Origin: Microbacterium esteraromaticum
Lineage (GTDB): Bacteria; Actinomycetota; Actinomycetes; Actinomycetales; Microbacteriaceae
Reading direction: 5' to 3'
Assembly (NCBI RefSeq): GCF_028747645.1
Contig: NZ_CP118100.1
Coordinates: 1,240,001 to 1,304,000 of the forward strand
Length of the DNA: 64,000 nt
Position numbers and translations under genes: made by a program. Shown piece by piece: positions 28,609 to 37,419 of the stretch. The number at the start of each line of letters is the position of its first letter. The stretch's first letter is position 1. The notes under the pieces are model-generated. The model saw only the letters and a list, made by a program, of their open reading frames with translations. It was not told the DNA's origin and made no database searches.

Positions 28609-29469
28609 ATGCAGTCCACGCGCGTGTCGTTCTCTGACGGTTCCACGACGGGCGAGGGCGAGGTGCTCCTGATCGATCGGGAGGCCTCGATCGTCGTCGT
28701 CGATGCCACTCCGTTCCATCCGGTCGATCACGCCTGGCCCGACCAGCCCGGCGACAGCGGGACCATCCGCGCCGGCGACGTCACGCTCGCCGTCGGCGAA
28801 GCGGTCATGGCCGCCGTCAGCGATGACGGAGCGTTGGCCGTGGGCTCGGACATCCCCGTCAAGCGCGGTGGCGAGGGCTGGACGTGGCTGGTGGGGCACC
28901 GCATCGAGGGCGAGATCCCCGCGGAGGTCGCCGTCGGCGCTGCCGCCGTGCTGGAGGCGGATGCTGACCGCAGGGCCGCTCTGAGCCGTGGCCACTCGGC
29001 GTGCCACCTCGCGTCACTCGCGCTGGATGCCGCACTGGCAGACCTGTGGCGCAAGGAGGTTGGCACCGACCCGCTGGGTAATCCCGACTTCGAGGGGCGG
29101 GCGAACCAGTCCAGCCGCATCGTCGAGGACGGCAGCGTCGACGAGTACCGGCTGGGCAAGAGCCTGCGCAAGGCGGGATTCGACTCGGAGGGCTTCGCGG
29201 CGACACTGGCCGAACGCGAGGCGCGCATCAATGAGCAGCTGGCGACGTGGGTGGCATCCGATGCCGAGAGCCGGGTCGACACCGAAGGTGAGACGATCAT
29301 CGATCGTCGGGCATGGCGCTGCGCGCTGCCCGAGGGCGAGGTCGGCTTCCCCTGCGGTGGTACGCACGTTCACGCGCTGTCGGAGCTCGGCGCGGTCAGC
29401 GTGACCCTCGACCTGTCGGACCCGCAGCTGCTGGTGATGACCACGCGCGTCACACCGCTGCGCGACTGA
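28609..29469 (+). CDS. AlaX-type alanyl-tRNA editing protein
   Basis: 286 residues resembling the editing half of alanyl-tRNA synthetase. Zinc ligands appear as HSACH near residue 128 and CGGTH near 250, the HxxxH and CxxxH pair of AlaX enzymes that deacylate Ser- or Gly-tRNAAla in trans. The N-terminal beta-barrel (WPDQPGDSGTI region) matches the green-motif domain of AlaX. Similar proteins are often labelled metal-dependent hydrolases. It ends at a hairpin later split by the IS30 element. Confidence 0.82.
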   Translation: MQSTRVSFSDGSTTGEGEVLLIDREASIVVVDATPFHPVDHAWPDQPGDSGTIRAGDVTLAVGEAVMAAVSDDGALAVGSDIPVKRGGEGWTWLVGHRIEGEIPAEVAVGAAAVLEADADRRAALSRGHSACHLASLALDAALADLWRKEVGTDPLGNPDFEGRANQSSRIVEDGSVDEYRLGKSLRKAGFDSEGFAATLAEREARINEQLATWVASDAESRVDTEGETIIDRRAWRCALPEGEVGFPCGGTHVHALSELGAVSVTLDLSDPQLLVMTTRVTPLRD

Positions 29470-29495
29470 TCGCGCACCTTCGGAGGTGCACAGCG

Positions 29496-29532
29496 TCGGA
29501 GATCTGCACAACTTCGGAGACGCTCGGCGGAT
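29496..29532 (+). repeat. Left arm of a hairpin interrupted by the IS30 element
   Basis: The 37-nt arm begins TCGGAGATCTGCACAAC and ends GGCGGAT. It pairs with 30778-30808 at 27 of 31 positions with a 6-nt gap. Upstream, 29480-29490 holds a related CGGAGGTGCAC unit. Confidence 0.6.
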
Positions 29533-30777
29533 GCATCCCGGAAGTCAAGCGGTGGATGCATCATGCGGTTAGGAGGAACTCGTTGAACGCTTGGGCGGGT
29601 GTTCTCAGCTCAAGGGTGGGGCGGGGTCTGGCGTTGAGTTTGTCGGCGACGTGGCGCAGGTCCTCGGCGGTCCAGGCGGATAGGTCGCTGCCCTTGGCGA
29701 ACCAGTGCCGCAGGAGCCGGTTGGTGTTCTCGTTCGTGCCGCGCTGCCAGGGTGAGTGTGGGTCGCAGAAGTAGACGGGGGCTTGCAGATCGAGTTGAAT
29801 GTCGACGTAGTCAGCCAGTTCGGTTCCTCGGTCCCAGGTGATCGATCGGCGCAGGTGGTCGGGGAGCTTGCTCATCTCGCGGATCATCGCCCCGGCGACT
29901 TCGGTTGCCGTGTGGCAGTTGGGCAGGTGCAGCAGGATCGTGAACCGGGTGGTCCGCTCCACCAGTGTCCCGATCGCTGACCGGTTCCCTGCGCCGAGGA
30001 TCAGGTCCCCCTCCCAATGCCCAGGGACCGCACGGTCCTCGACCTCAGCAGGGCGTTGGCTGATCTTCAACGCGTCTTTGAACGGGCTCGGTGAACGCCT
30101 GCTCGCCCCTTCCCGGGACTTGCGGGCCGTGCGCCCGGTGGACAGCTGACGGGCCAGATCCTGGCGTAACTGGCCGCGCCCTTGGACATACAGGGCCTGA
30201 TAGATCGTCTCGTGGCTCACCCGCCAAGTCTTGTCGTCCGGATGGTCGATTTCGAGGACCGTCGCGATCAGCTTCGGACTCCACCCATCGTCCATCCAGT
30301 CGGTGATCTGCGCGGCGAGGGATGGGTTCGTGTTGAGTTTGAACTCCTTCGGCCGTCGCCGGCCACGCTGCGCGGACAGCTCCGCGACCGCCGCGCAATA
30401 CTGACCATCCACACCCCGGTGCCGAGCGAGTTCACGAGAGATCACCGACTGATCCCGGCCAACCCGCCAACCGATCTCGCGCTGAGACAGGCCCGCTCGC
30501 ACGCCGGACTGGATCTCGATTCGCTCTTCCAACGTCAACCCCCGACCTGGCACCGAGTCCGGGCGTAGAGGGTCGGAAACAGGCTTCTGGCGACGAAACA
30601 CTGGCATACCGACACTGTCCCGCCACCACATCCCGATCGTTTTGTCTGACACGCCAACGACCTGCGCAGCGCGCCCGAAAGAGAGCCCCTGACACACCGC
30701 CAGCAGCGCCGCATCCCTGACCGCAACCGAATACGTCATCAACGACCTCCGCATCAACCGATGCATCGACCATATGA
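29533..30777 (-). mobile_element. IS30-family insertion sequence, about 1.2 kb
   Basis: A single transposase gene occupies almost the whole element. Terminal inverted repeats are short: GGTGGATGCATC at 29551-29562 and the complement of GGTCGATGCATC at 30760-30771, 11 of 12 identical. Exact ends and target duplication cannot be fixed by eye; the boundaries given are where the flanking hairpin arms stop. The element separates two convergent genes (AlaX-like and GntR) and breaks neither. Confidence 0.8.
29561..30739 (-). CDS. IS30-family transposase
   Basis: 392 residues, apparently intact. Helix-turn-helix domains fill the first 110 residues, including LTLEERIEIQSGVRAGLSQ and RDQSVISRELARHR. 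The DDE catalytic core follows: first Asp in GHWEGDLI, second Asp in TWDRGTEL, and Glu in NENTNRLLRHWF. The start is set at 30739 by GGAGG 6 nt upstream; longer in-frame starts lie in the terminal repeat. The stop codon is inside the left terminal repeat. It is probably capable of transposition. Confidence 0.93.
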   Translation of the reverse strand: MTYSVAVRDAALLAVCQGLSFGRAAQVVGVSDKTIGMWWRDSVGMPVFRRQKPVSDPLRPDSVPGRGLTLEERIEIQSGVRAGLSQREIGWRVGRDQSVISRELARHRGVDGQYCAAVAELSAQRGRRRPKEFKLNTNPSLAAQITDWMDDGWSPKLIATVLEIDHPDDKTWRVSHETIYQALYVQGRGQLRQDLARQLSTGRTARKSREGASRRSPSPFKDALKISQRPAEVEDRAVPGHWEGDLILGAGNRSAIGTLVERTTRFTILLHLPNCHTATEVAGAMIREMSKLPDHLRRSITWDRGTELADYVDIQLDLQAPVYFCDPHSPWQRGTNENTNRLLRHWFAKGSDLSAWTAEDLRHVADKLNARPRPTLELRTPAQAFNEFLLTA

Positions 30778-30808
30778 ATCCGCCCTCCGAGAGTGCGCAG
30801 ATCTCCGA
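30778..30808 (+). repeat. Right arm of the hairpin interrupted by the IS30 element
   Basis: 31 nt starting ATCCGCCCTCCGAGAG and ending CAGATCTCCGA, complementary to 29496-29532. Rejoined, the arms would make a terminator-like structure between the convergent AlaX and GntR genes. Confidence 0.6.
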
Positions 30809-30844
30809 GGAACTGCAGCGGGCGACGGGATGCAGACGGCTCGA

Positions 30845-31204
30845 TCAGCGATCCGACATCCACATCGCGCGTAGTGCGCGCTGGGTGTCCTCGTATGTGA
30901 GTCCGTCGTGTTTCGCCGCGACGATCAAGGAACGCGCAGCCCGGGCGACGCTCCGGGAGACAGCCGACGCCTGCGGGCTGACGCGAGTGCCCGCCCCCGT
31001 ACGTGAGACGACGAGCTCGTCTTCCTCGAGTCGCCTGTACGCCTTTGCGATGGTCCCGGGGGCCACGCCGAGATCGGCTGCCAAGCGGCGCACAGAGGGC
31101 AACCGATCGTCGGCGGCGAGGCCGCCGGTGGTGATCAGCCCCCTCAGCTGGTCGTACACCTGTTCGGCCGGAGTGCCGCCTGAGGGCGAGATGGTGATTC
31201 TCAT
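30845..31204 (-). CDS. GntR-family transcriptional regulator (YtrA-like)
   Basis: 119 residues. The winged helix at about 10-78 has AEQVYDQLRGLITTG, RLPSVRRLAADLGVAPGTIAKAYRRLE and the wing VVSRTGAGTRV. The C-terminal part is a short helical stretch rather than a large ligand domain, as in the YtrA subfamily, which usually controls ABC transporters or membrane proteins. Its ATG overlaps the stop of the upstream membrane-protein gene (ATGA), so they form one operon and it probably autoregulates. Confidence 0.87.
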   Translation of the reverse strand: MRITISPSGGTPAEQVYDQLRGLITTGGLAADDRLPSVRRLAADLGVAPGTIAKAYRRLEEDELVVSRTGAGTRVSPQASAVSRSVARAARSLIVAAKHDGLTYEDTQRALRAMWMSDR

Positions 31205-32109
31205 GGCCTGAGCGTCCGATGGTGGGTGCTGGCACGCCGTTCGGCCGTGGGCATGCCGGTGAGCGCTATGACGACCCACATCGCGAGTCCCGCGACGCGC
31301 GCGATCTCACCGGACCACCACAGCAACGCACCGATCGCCGCGAATGATGCGCCGACACGGACCGTGCCGAGATCATCGGACGAGAACACGCCCCCCAGCT
31401 CTGACGTCGCAGCGAGTGATGACAAGACGACGCCGAGATGTACGAGCAGCGCGCCGCACGCTGCGCGCCCGATGTTGGATGCCTGCAGACGTCGGAACGC
31501 GGTGTCCCGGTCGACGTCACCGTCCCAGGCTCGGCGAGGAATCCACCACCACGCGAAGATCGTGAGCGCGACCAGCGCCGCGAGCAGCAGTAGCGAGGGC
31601 AACGAGTAGTACCAGCCGTAGATTGTCGTGCCGACCGATCCCGCGGTACCCACGGTGACCTCGTACATCGTTCGATAGCCCTCGTGGTCAGAGACGGAAG
31701 CGACGCCTGCTGCCCAGGTGAGAGCGACGATCGCCAGCACCAAACCCGCGAGTGTGATGATCCAAGCCAGCGAGGTGAACGTGCGCATCGTGCGCGGTGC
31801 GAGGCTGGCGGTCGCGGCTGGGCGAGGAGTACTGGGCCGGATCAGTAGAAGCGCAATCGCTCCGATGCCGAGGGCGATAGGCAGCGCCGCGCGCATTCCG
31901 AGATCGAATCCGATCGGACCCCACGGCATGAGGTGCGCTACGCGCAGAGAACCGATCACGAGAGCGGGCACACCCCCGGCGATCGCACAGAAGACGCCGA
32001 CCACGCCCAGGTGGCGGGGAATGACCCGCCGTGCGCTCAGATGGATCGCGAGGCCGACCATCGCGGCCAAGACGAGCGGCCCCCAGAGCAACACCCACAT
32101 CATGACCAT
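31201..32109 (-). CDS. Multi-pass membrane protein, function unknown
   Basis: 302 residues with about eight hydrophobic segments and no recognised catalytic motif. The start MVMMW follows AGGAGAGG at good spacing. A region around 165-200 with WAWWIP-like aromatic residues and a polar loop (AWDGDVDRDTAF) separates two halves of the bundle. It is coupled to the YtrA-like regulator downstream, suggesting that the regulator controls or senses it. It could be a permease-like partner, but no ATPase gene is adjacent. Confidence 0.65.
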   Translation of the reverse strand: MVMMWVLLWGPLVLAAMVGLAIHLSARRVIPRHLGVVGVFCAIAGGVPALVIGSLRVAHLMPWGPIGFDLGMRAALPIALGIGAIALLLIRPSTPRPAATASLAPRTMRTFTSLAWIITLAGLVLAIVALTWAAGVASVSDHEGYRTMYEVTVGTAGSVGTTIYGWYYSLPSLLLLAALVALTIFAWWWIPRRAWDGDVDRDTAFRRLQASNIGRAACGALLVHLGVVLSSLAATSELGGVFSSDDLGTVRVGASFAAIGALLWWSGEIARVAGLAMWVVIALTGMPTAERRASTHHRTLRP

Positions 32110-32146
32110 CGCGTCGCCTCTCCTGTCGTGCTGCCGTGGCCCACAA

Positions 32147-32166
32147 TGTACCGATGAGTTGATACA
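32147..32166 (-). promoter_or_regulatory. Candidate operator and promoter of the GntR operon
   Basis: The + strand has TGTACC, 8 nt, GATACA: arms pairing at 5 of 6 positions. On the minus strand TACATT at 32150-32145 could serve as the -10, so the dyad would overlap the promoter. Confidence 0.4.
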
Positions 32167-32181
32167 AAGGCAAGGCGTTCA

Positions 32182-32257
32182 CAACTCCGGAAAAACTCGC
32201 AGTACGCGGGCGGTTAGGCCCCTTTTCCCGCCGTTTCCCGCCAGATCTCCGGAGTTG
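32182..32257. repeat. Inverted repeat in the 3' region of the phosphotransferase gene
   Basis: CAACTCCGGA (32182-32191) and TCCGGAGTTG (32248-32257) are exact complements around a 56-nt centre containing several CCCGCC runs. CAGATCTCCG beside the right arm also occurs in the hairpin flanking the IS30 element. Confidence 0.5.
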
Positions 32258-32287
32258 CGTGCGCAGACGCGCCGGTTCCGGTTGAGT

Positions 32288-33151
32288 TCAGAACGCCCGT
32301 AGGGCCTCTGCCAGCATCCGATGCCCCTGCGCCTCGAATCGCTCCTCGCCTACGTGATATGCCCAGCACGCGGTGCCAACGGCCTCGCGCAGCGCACTGA
32401 TGCGTGAGCGATCCGGCTCTCGCGGATCCGGCCCGTACGCTTCGAAGAACGCGGACTCCAGATCAGGGCGCCCTCGCCACTGCTGCGCGGCAAGACGCAG
32501 GAGGTCCGTCGATGGCGGACGGAACGCGAAGCGTCCGAAGTCGATCACCCGAACGACACCGTCGTGGATCAGCCAGTTGCGTGGCTGCCAATCGCCGTGG
32601 GTCGGCACGACCTCGACCGGCGGCGCCGGATCATCAGCGAGGATGCCGCGCGCCCGCGTGGCGATGGCCGGAGTCACCCGGTGCTCTCCGTCGAGCCACT
32701 GGATCGCCCGGGCGTTCGCGCGCGCCTCGTGCTCTGCATCCATGTGGCGGTCTTGACTATGCAGACGCCGCAACAGCGCCCCGGCCTGCGTATATGTGCC
32801 GGTGTGCCCCTCCGCATCGGTCGCCTCCACGAGTGCACCGGGCAGGAACTCGAACAGCATCACGCGTTCGTTGGAGTCCGCATCGATCAGGCGTGCGCTG
32901 TGCTGTGTGGACACGAGGTCGTGCGTCCAACGTGCGTGCGCGGCGATCTCCCGTGGGATGTGATGATTCGTCACATCGCCCGTTTTCACGACCGCATCAA
33001 TCGTCTCGCCGTCCAGCGAACCGCGAACATGCAGCACAATCGACGCGACCAGGTGCCACGACATGTCTCGCACGATCACGGCGTCCGGCATCCGCTGTTG
33101 TACCCAAGCGGCCTGCGGGACCGACAACCGGTCGCTCAGCAGCGCGTTCAC
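32288..33151 (-). CDS. Aminoglycoside/choline-type phosphotransferase family protein
   Basis: 287 residues with the APH kinase-like fold. The catalytic loop is PTHGDWQPRNWLI (HGD with Asn) and the metal-binding motif is VIDFGRFA. The phosphorylated substrate cannot be predicted; members act on antibiotics, sugars, choline or amino acids. The GTG start overlaps the stop of the upstream RNB gene by 4 nt (GTGA), so the two are cotranscribed. Nothing else suggests a resistance role. Confidence 0.82.
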   Translation of the reverse strand: MNALLSDRLSVPQAAWVQQRMPDAVIVRDMSWHLVASIVLHVRGSLDGETIDAVVKTGDVTNHHIPREIAAHARWTHDLVSTQHSARLIDADSNERVMLFEFLPGALVEATDAEGHTGTYTQAGALLRRLHSQDRHMDAEHEARANARAIQWLDGEHRVTPAIATRARGILADDPAPPVEVVPTHGDWQPRNWLIHDGVVRVIDFGRFAFRPPSTDLLRLAAQQWRGRPDLESAFFEAYGPDPREPDRSRISALREAVGTACWAYHVGEERFEAQGHRMLAEALRAF

Positions 33152-34566
33152 GTGGCGAACTCGACGGTGCCGGCGGCGATGTCGGTGCCGGTGAGCCGCA
33201 GGCGCACCGTCTCGCCGGGCCGTGTGCCGGGTGGAACGGGTGCGGTCGCGGTCACGGCGGGATCGGCGATCTGAACGGCGGCGCGGTTCTCGCCGCGCAG
33301 TTCGATCACGGTCGCCTCCACGGGCTGCCCGATCAACGGATGCAACAGAGCCGCTTCGACGCGGTTCACCGTGTCGGCGTTCAGCCGCGAAGCGCGTTGC
33401 CCGGACTGCTGCATGAGGCCAGGGAGCTCTGACAGCGAGTCCCGGGCCCAGCGCGGTGCGGGAGCCCCGTTCGAGACGGCCAGGCAGATCGCGAGCGCCC
33501 ACCGATCGACCAAACGGCGCAGGGGAGCGGTCGCGTGCGCATAGGGCGCGGCGATCGCGGCCTGCTCGATATCGGTCGGCACCTGCCCGTCGAAGACGAC
33601 GTAGCCCGCACCGCGGAACAACGAGGCCGCGGCCTCCAGCACGGGGAGGGTCAGCGGATCCGAGCGGTCGAGCTCCCGCAGGTAGTCCCCGTAGCGTCCC
33701 TGTCGCCACGGACGCCCCAGGGCCTCGGTCTGCAAACGGAATCGCTCGAACGCCTGCTCATCGGGCGCGGGCATGGTGCGCAGCACACCCACTTTCGCAT
33801 CGAGCATCCGCTCGGCCGCCGCCATCCCCGTCATGAGTGACAGCTGCGCGTTCCACTCCTCGACGGGCAGCGGCTCGCGCCGTTCGATGTCGTAGCGCCC
33901 ATCCGGGCGTTGCACGACTTCGTCGTCGGGCAGGTTCAGGCTCGCCCCGCCGCGGTCCTGTTCTTGAGCGAGTCGCGCGGCGCCGATCCGAGGGAGCAGC
34001 GCGAGCGGGCCGGGGTCGCCGGCATCCAGCATCCGTTGCGCCGATGTGTAGTCCAACTGCTCCCGCGAACGGATCAGCGCGCGTTCCACCCGATGCGATG
34101 ACACGATTCCCGCGTCGTCCAGCGCGAACGTCCACACCAGAGCGGGGCGTTCCTGCCCGGCGAGCAGTGAGGCGCGGTCCTCGGACAGCACCCGCGGATG
34201 CAAGGGGATGGTGCCGTCGGCGAGATACAGGGTCTGTCCGCGGCGGCGTGCCTCGGCATCCATCGCGCCACCAGGCTCGACGAACGCCGGCACGTCGGCG
34301 ATCGCGTACCGCACCTGGTATCCGCTGCCGCGCGCTTCCAGGTGAAAGGCCTGATCGAGGTCGCGGGATCCGACCGGGTCGAGGGTGACGAAGGGCACGT
34401 CGCGCAGGTCGAGGTCGGGTGCCGGCGCGCTCGCCGCCTCGGCTTCGGCCAGCACCTCCGGTGAGAACTCCGTCGGCGCGTCGATGTCGGTGCGGAGATC
34501 GGCCAGGGCGGCGGCCAGTTCGCTCTGCGCGGCGGACGGGGCGACGTGGGATCGGCGCTGCGGCAT
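33148..34566 (-). CDS. RNB-domain ribonuclease (RNase II/R family)
   Basis: 472 residues: essentially the RNB catalytic domain with a small C-terminal beta segment and no N-terminal cold-shock domains. The active-site loop is TLDPVGSRDLDQAF; the fourth Asp of the canonical DLDD is Gln here. YAIADVPAFVEPG, PLHPRVLSE and YAHATAPLRRLVDRW are typical. It should degrade RNA 3' to 5', perhaps with changed metal binding. The start at 34566 follows TAGGGT by 7 nt and is 104 nt from the divergent proS. Confidence 0.88.
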   Translation of the reverse strand: MPQRRSHVAPSAAQSELAAALADLRTDIDAPTEFSPEVLAEAEAASAPAPDLDLRDVPFVTLDPVGSRDLDQAFHLEARGSGYQVRYAIADVPAFVEPGGAMDAEARRRGQTLYLADGTIPLHPRVLSEDRASLLAGQERPALVWTFALDDAGIVSSHRVERALIRSREQLDYTSAQRMLDAGDPGPLALLPRIGAARLAQEQDRGGASLNLPDDEVVQRPDGRYDIERREPLPVEEWNAQLSLMTGMAAAERMLDAKVGVLRTMPAPDEQAFERFRLQTEALGRPWRQGRYGDYLRELDRSDPLTLPVLEAAASLFRGAGYVVFDGQVPTDIEQAAIAAPYAHATAPLRRLVDRWALAICLAVSNGAPAPRWARDSLSELPGLMQQSGQRASRLNADTVNRVEAALLHPLIGQPVEATVIELRGENRAAVQIADPAVTATAPVPPGTRPGETVRLRLTGTDIAAGTVEFAT

Positions 34567-34573
34567 GCCACCC

Positions 34574-34579
34574 ACCCTA
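34574..34579 (-). promoter_or_regulatory. Leaderless-type -10 (TAGGGT) for the RNB gene
   Basis: Minus-strand TAGGGT, 7 nt, ATG 34566. Confidence 0.5.
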
Positions 34580-34657
34580 CGCATCCGCGTACATGCCGAC
34601 GTCAGTGCGGTGGTGTTGCGCGCGAAACGCGGGCGCTCACCGCGGCGGGCGCTCAAC

Positions 34658-34663
34658 TAGGAT
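34658..34663 (+). promoter_or_regulatory. Leaderless-type -10 (TAGGAT) for proS
   Basis: TAGGAT, CGACCC (6 nt), GTG 34670. Confidence 0.6.
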
Positions 34664-34669
34664 CGACCC

Positions 34670-36424
34670 GTGGTCACTCGTCTTTCGAACTTCTTCCTCC
34701 GTACGCTCCGTGAAGACCCCGCCGGCGCCGAGGTCATCAGTCACAAGCTGCTGATCCGCGCCGGGTATATCCGGCCGCAGGCTGCCGGTATCTTCGCCTG
34801 GCTGCCACTGGGCCTCCGGGTGAAGGAGCGGATCGAGCGCATCGTGCGCGAGGAGATGTCGGCCGCGGGCGCCCAGGAAGTGCACTTCCCGGCGCTCATG
34901 CCGCGCGAGCCCTACGAGCAGAGCGGCCGTTGGGGCGAGTATGGCGACCTGCTGTTCCGTCTGCAGGACCGCAAGGGCGGCGACTACCTGCTCGCGCCCA
35001 CGCACGAAGAGGCGTTCACGCTGCTGGTCAAGGACCTCTACTCGTCCTACAAGGACCTGCCCCTGACGATCTACCAGATCCAGGACAAGTACCGCGACGA
35101 GGCTCGCCCCCGCGCCGGCCTGCTGCGCGGCCGCGAGTTCACGATGAAGGACGCCTACTCGTTCGACGCGTCGGACGAGGGGCTCGACGCGAGCTACGCG
35201 GCCCAGCGCGACGCCTACGAGCGGATCTTCCAGCGCCTCGGACTCGAGTACGTTATCGTGCAGGCGGATGCCGGCGCCATGGGCGGTTCGCGGAGCGAGG
35301 AGTTCCTGCACCCGACGCCCGTCGGTGAAGACACCTTCGTGCGCAGCGAGGGCGGCTACGCCGCCAACGTCGAGGCCTACACGACCACGGCCCCCGCAGC
35401 CGTCTCGTGGGATGACGCGCCCGCGGCCACGGTGTTCGACTCGCCGAACACGCCCACGATCGACACGCTCGTGGCGCACTCGAACGCCGTCCTGGACGGC
35501 GAGTACACCGCCGCTGACACGTTGAAGAACGTCGTTCTCGCGCTGACCCACCTCGACGGCACCCGCGAGGTGGTCGTCGTCGGCATGCCCGGTGACCGCG
35601 ACGTCGACATGAAGCGCGCCGAGGTGGCCTTCGCGCCGGCCGAGGTCGAGCCGGCCACGGATGCCGACTTCGAGCGCCACGCGCTGCTGGTGCGCGGGTA
35701 CATCGGTCCCTGGTCGCCGACCGGCGCGGTGCTCGGTGAGGAGTCGGCCACCGGCATCCGCTACGTCGTCGACCCGCGCGTCGCCGACGGAACCCGGTGG
35801 ATCACCGGCGCCAACATCGATCAGAAGCACGCGCACTCGGTGGTCGCCGGGCGCGACTTCGTCGCCGACGGCACCGCCGAGGTCGCGAACGTGCGCGACG
35901 GCGACCCGGCCCCCGACGGCTCGGGCCCCGTCACCATCGCACGCGGCATGGAGATCGGACACGTGTTCCAGCTCGGGCGCAAGTACGCCGAGGCGCTGGG
36001 TCTCAAGGTGCTCGATCAGAACGGCAAGCTCGTCACCGTCACGATGGGCTCGTACGGCATCGGCGTCACGCGCATCCTCGCGATCATCGCCGAGCTCAAC
36101 AACGACGATCGCGGTCTGATCTGGCCGGCGTCGGTGGCACCGTTCGACGTGCAGGTCGTGGCCGCGGGGCGCGACCAGGTCGCCTTCGACGTGGCCGAGG
36201 ACATCGCGAACCAGTTGGAGGCCGCCCGACTCGATGTGCTGTACGACGACCGCGTGAAGGTGTCGCCGGGCGTGAAGTTCGGCGACGCCGAACTCGTCGG
36301 CGTGCCGAAGATCGTCATCGTCGGGCGCGGCGCCGCCGACGGCCAGGTTGAGCTCTGGGACCGCGCGAGTGGCGACCGCGAGGCGATGTCCGCGGCGGAT
36401 GCCATCGCGCGCCTGACCCGCTGA
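34670..36424 (+). CDS. proS: Prolyl-tRNA synthetase (bacterial type)
   Basis: 584 residues, cytosolic class II synthetase charging tRNAPro. Motif 2 is [21 protein letters not shown] near 140-160 and motif 3 [10 protein letters not shown] near 460. Between them (about 225-400) lies the bacterial INS editing domain, which clears Ala-tRNAPro; [19 protein letters not shown] belongs to it. The C-terminal anticodon-binding domain ([17 protein letters not shown]) is complete. It ends at a strong hairpin shared with the convergent channel gene. Confidence 0.96.
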   Translation: MVTRLSNFFLRTLREDPAGAEVISHKLLIRAGYIRPQAAGIFAWLPLGLRVKERIERIVREEMSAAGAQEVHFPALMPREPYEQSGRWGEYGDLLFRLQDRKGGDYLLAPTHEEAFTLLVKDLYSSYKDLPLTIYQIQDKYRDEARPRAGLLRGREFTMKDAYSFDASDEGLDASYAAQRDAYERIFQRLGLEYVIVQADAGAMGGSRSEEFLHPTPVGEDTFVRSEGGYAANVEAYTTTAPAAVSWDDAPAATVFDSPNTPTIDTLVAHSNAVLDGEYTAADTLKNVVLALTHLDGTREVVVVGMPGDRDVDMKRAEVAFAPAEVEPATDADFERHALLVRGYIGPWSPTGAVLGEESATGIRYVVDPRVADGTRWITGANIDQKHAHSVVAGRDFVADGTAEVANVRDGDPAPDGSGPVTIARGMEIGHVFQLGRKYAEALGLKVLDQNGKLVTVTMGSYGIGVTRILAIIAELNNDDRGLIWPASVAPFDVQVVAAGRDQVAFDVAEDIANQLEAARLDVLYDDRVKVSPGVKFGDAELVGVPKIVIVGRGAADGQVELWDRASGDREAMSAADAIARLTR

Positions 36425-36451
36425 ACCGCGCCCACCCGAGAACCCTCGTAA

Positions 36452-36490
36452 CGCGTTGAGCCGCCCCGGTCCCCGGGGCGGCTCAACGCG
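36452..36490. terminator. Bidirectional hairpin between proS and the K+ channel gene
   Basis: CGCGTTGAGCCGCCCCGG (36452-36469) and its exact complement (36473-36490) form an 18-bp stem with a 3-nt loop. There is no T tract on either side, so it may act as a structure-only terminator or mRNA end stabiliser. Confidence 0.75.
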
Positions 36491-36493
36491 ATC

Positions 36494-37354
36494 TCAGCGT
36501 CGTTCCTCGAGCAGCTGGCGCAGCTCGGCGCTCAGGCGCTCGGACTGCGCGAGCAGGCGTTCCAGCTGTGCCCGTTCATGATCGTCGTCCCGCGTGCCAG
36601 CGAGTGCGGTGACGTCAGCGGCGGAGTCGGGCACGGAGGGCGGGTGCTGTGTGGTGTGTCGCTCGGCGCTCCGCCGCGACGGACCCAGGAAGAGATTGGC
36701 GAGGTAGCCGGTGAACGTTCCGAAGATGCCGACGCCCACGATGATGATGACCACGCCGATCAGGCGGCCGGCGTTGGTCACCGGGTACTGATCGCCGTAG
36801 CCGACGGTCGAGATGGTCACGAGCGTGTACCAGATGGCGTCGGAAGCCGTGTCGATGTTGGCGCCCTCCGCGCCGTCCTCGACGGCGAGGATTGCCAGGC
36901 TGCCCAACTGCAGCACCAGGATGCCCATCATCAGCAAGCTCATCAGTGTGCTGTTCGCGCGGTCGTGGATGAGGGTGCGCACGATCTCGCGCCAGCCGAG
37001 TGCACGCAACAGCTGGTAGACGCGATGCAAGCGGAACACCCGCAGGATGTTGAACTGCGGCAGGGGCACGCTCGCGAGCAGATCAGCCCATCCGAACCGT
37101 CGGAAGAAGTAGCGACCTCGGGCCTCTGACGTGGTGAATCGATAGATGAAGTCGATCAGGAAGATGACGTTGAACAGACCGTTCATCAGCGCGAGGACCA
37201 GCTGAAGGGCTTCGTAGCCGGTGAACACGAGCACGAGTACCAGGTTCACGATCGACATCACCGACAGGATGCCGATGAAGATCTCGTACGCGGTGCCCTT
37301 CAGCTCGCTGCTGTGCGTGCGCGGCGGGCGTTGCGTTCGCGGCTTCGGAACCAT
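36494..37354 (-). CDS. Voltage-gated-type potassium channel
   Basis: 286 residues. The selectivity filter TISTVGYGDQYP lies near residue 188 between the last two membrane helices. Upstream, a voltage-sensor-like bundle includes the Arg-rich segment FNILRVFRLHRVYQLLRAL, as in KvAP-like channels. The cytosolic C-terminus carries a predicted coiled coil (ERLLAQSERLSAELRQLLEE) for tetramer assembly. The start at 37354 is supported by GAGGAGG 5 nt upstream. It lies only 4 bp from the shared hairpin with proS. Confidence 0.9.
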   Translation of the reverse strand: MVPKPRTQRPPRTHSSELKGTAYEIFIGILSVMSIVNLVLVLVFTGYEALQLVLALMNGLFNVIFLIDFIYRFTTSEARGRYFFRRFGWADLLASVPLPQFNILRVFRLHRVYQLLRALGWREIVRTLIHDRANSTLMSLLMMGILVLQLGSLAILAVEDGAEGANIDTASDAIWYTLVTISTVGYGDQYPVTNAGRLIGVVIIIVGVGIFGTFTGYLANLFLGPSRRSAERHTTQHPPSVPDSAADVTALAGTRDDDHERAQLERLLAQSERLSAELRQLLEERR

Positions 37355-37407
37355 CGTGCCTCCTCGGGTGTGCGCGCGGCGCGCGCATCCCATGGTCGCA
37401 GACATGA

Positions 37408-37413
37408 CAGGCT
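37408..37413 (+). promoter_or_regulatory. Leaderless-type -10 variant (CAGGCT) for the LOG gene
   Basis: CAGGCT, GTCAGC (6 nt), ATG 37420. Confidence 0.4.
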
Positions 37414-37419
37414 GTCAGC

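Noticed and set aside
32288..33151. Antibiotic-resistance aminoglycoside phosphotransferase
   Set aside because: Only generic APH-fold motifs are present; it is coupled to an RNB nuclease gene and nothing indicates resistance.
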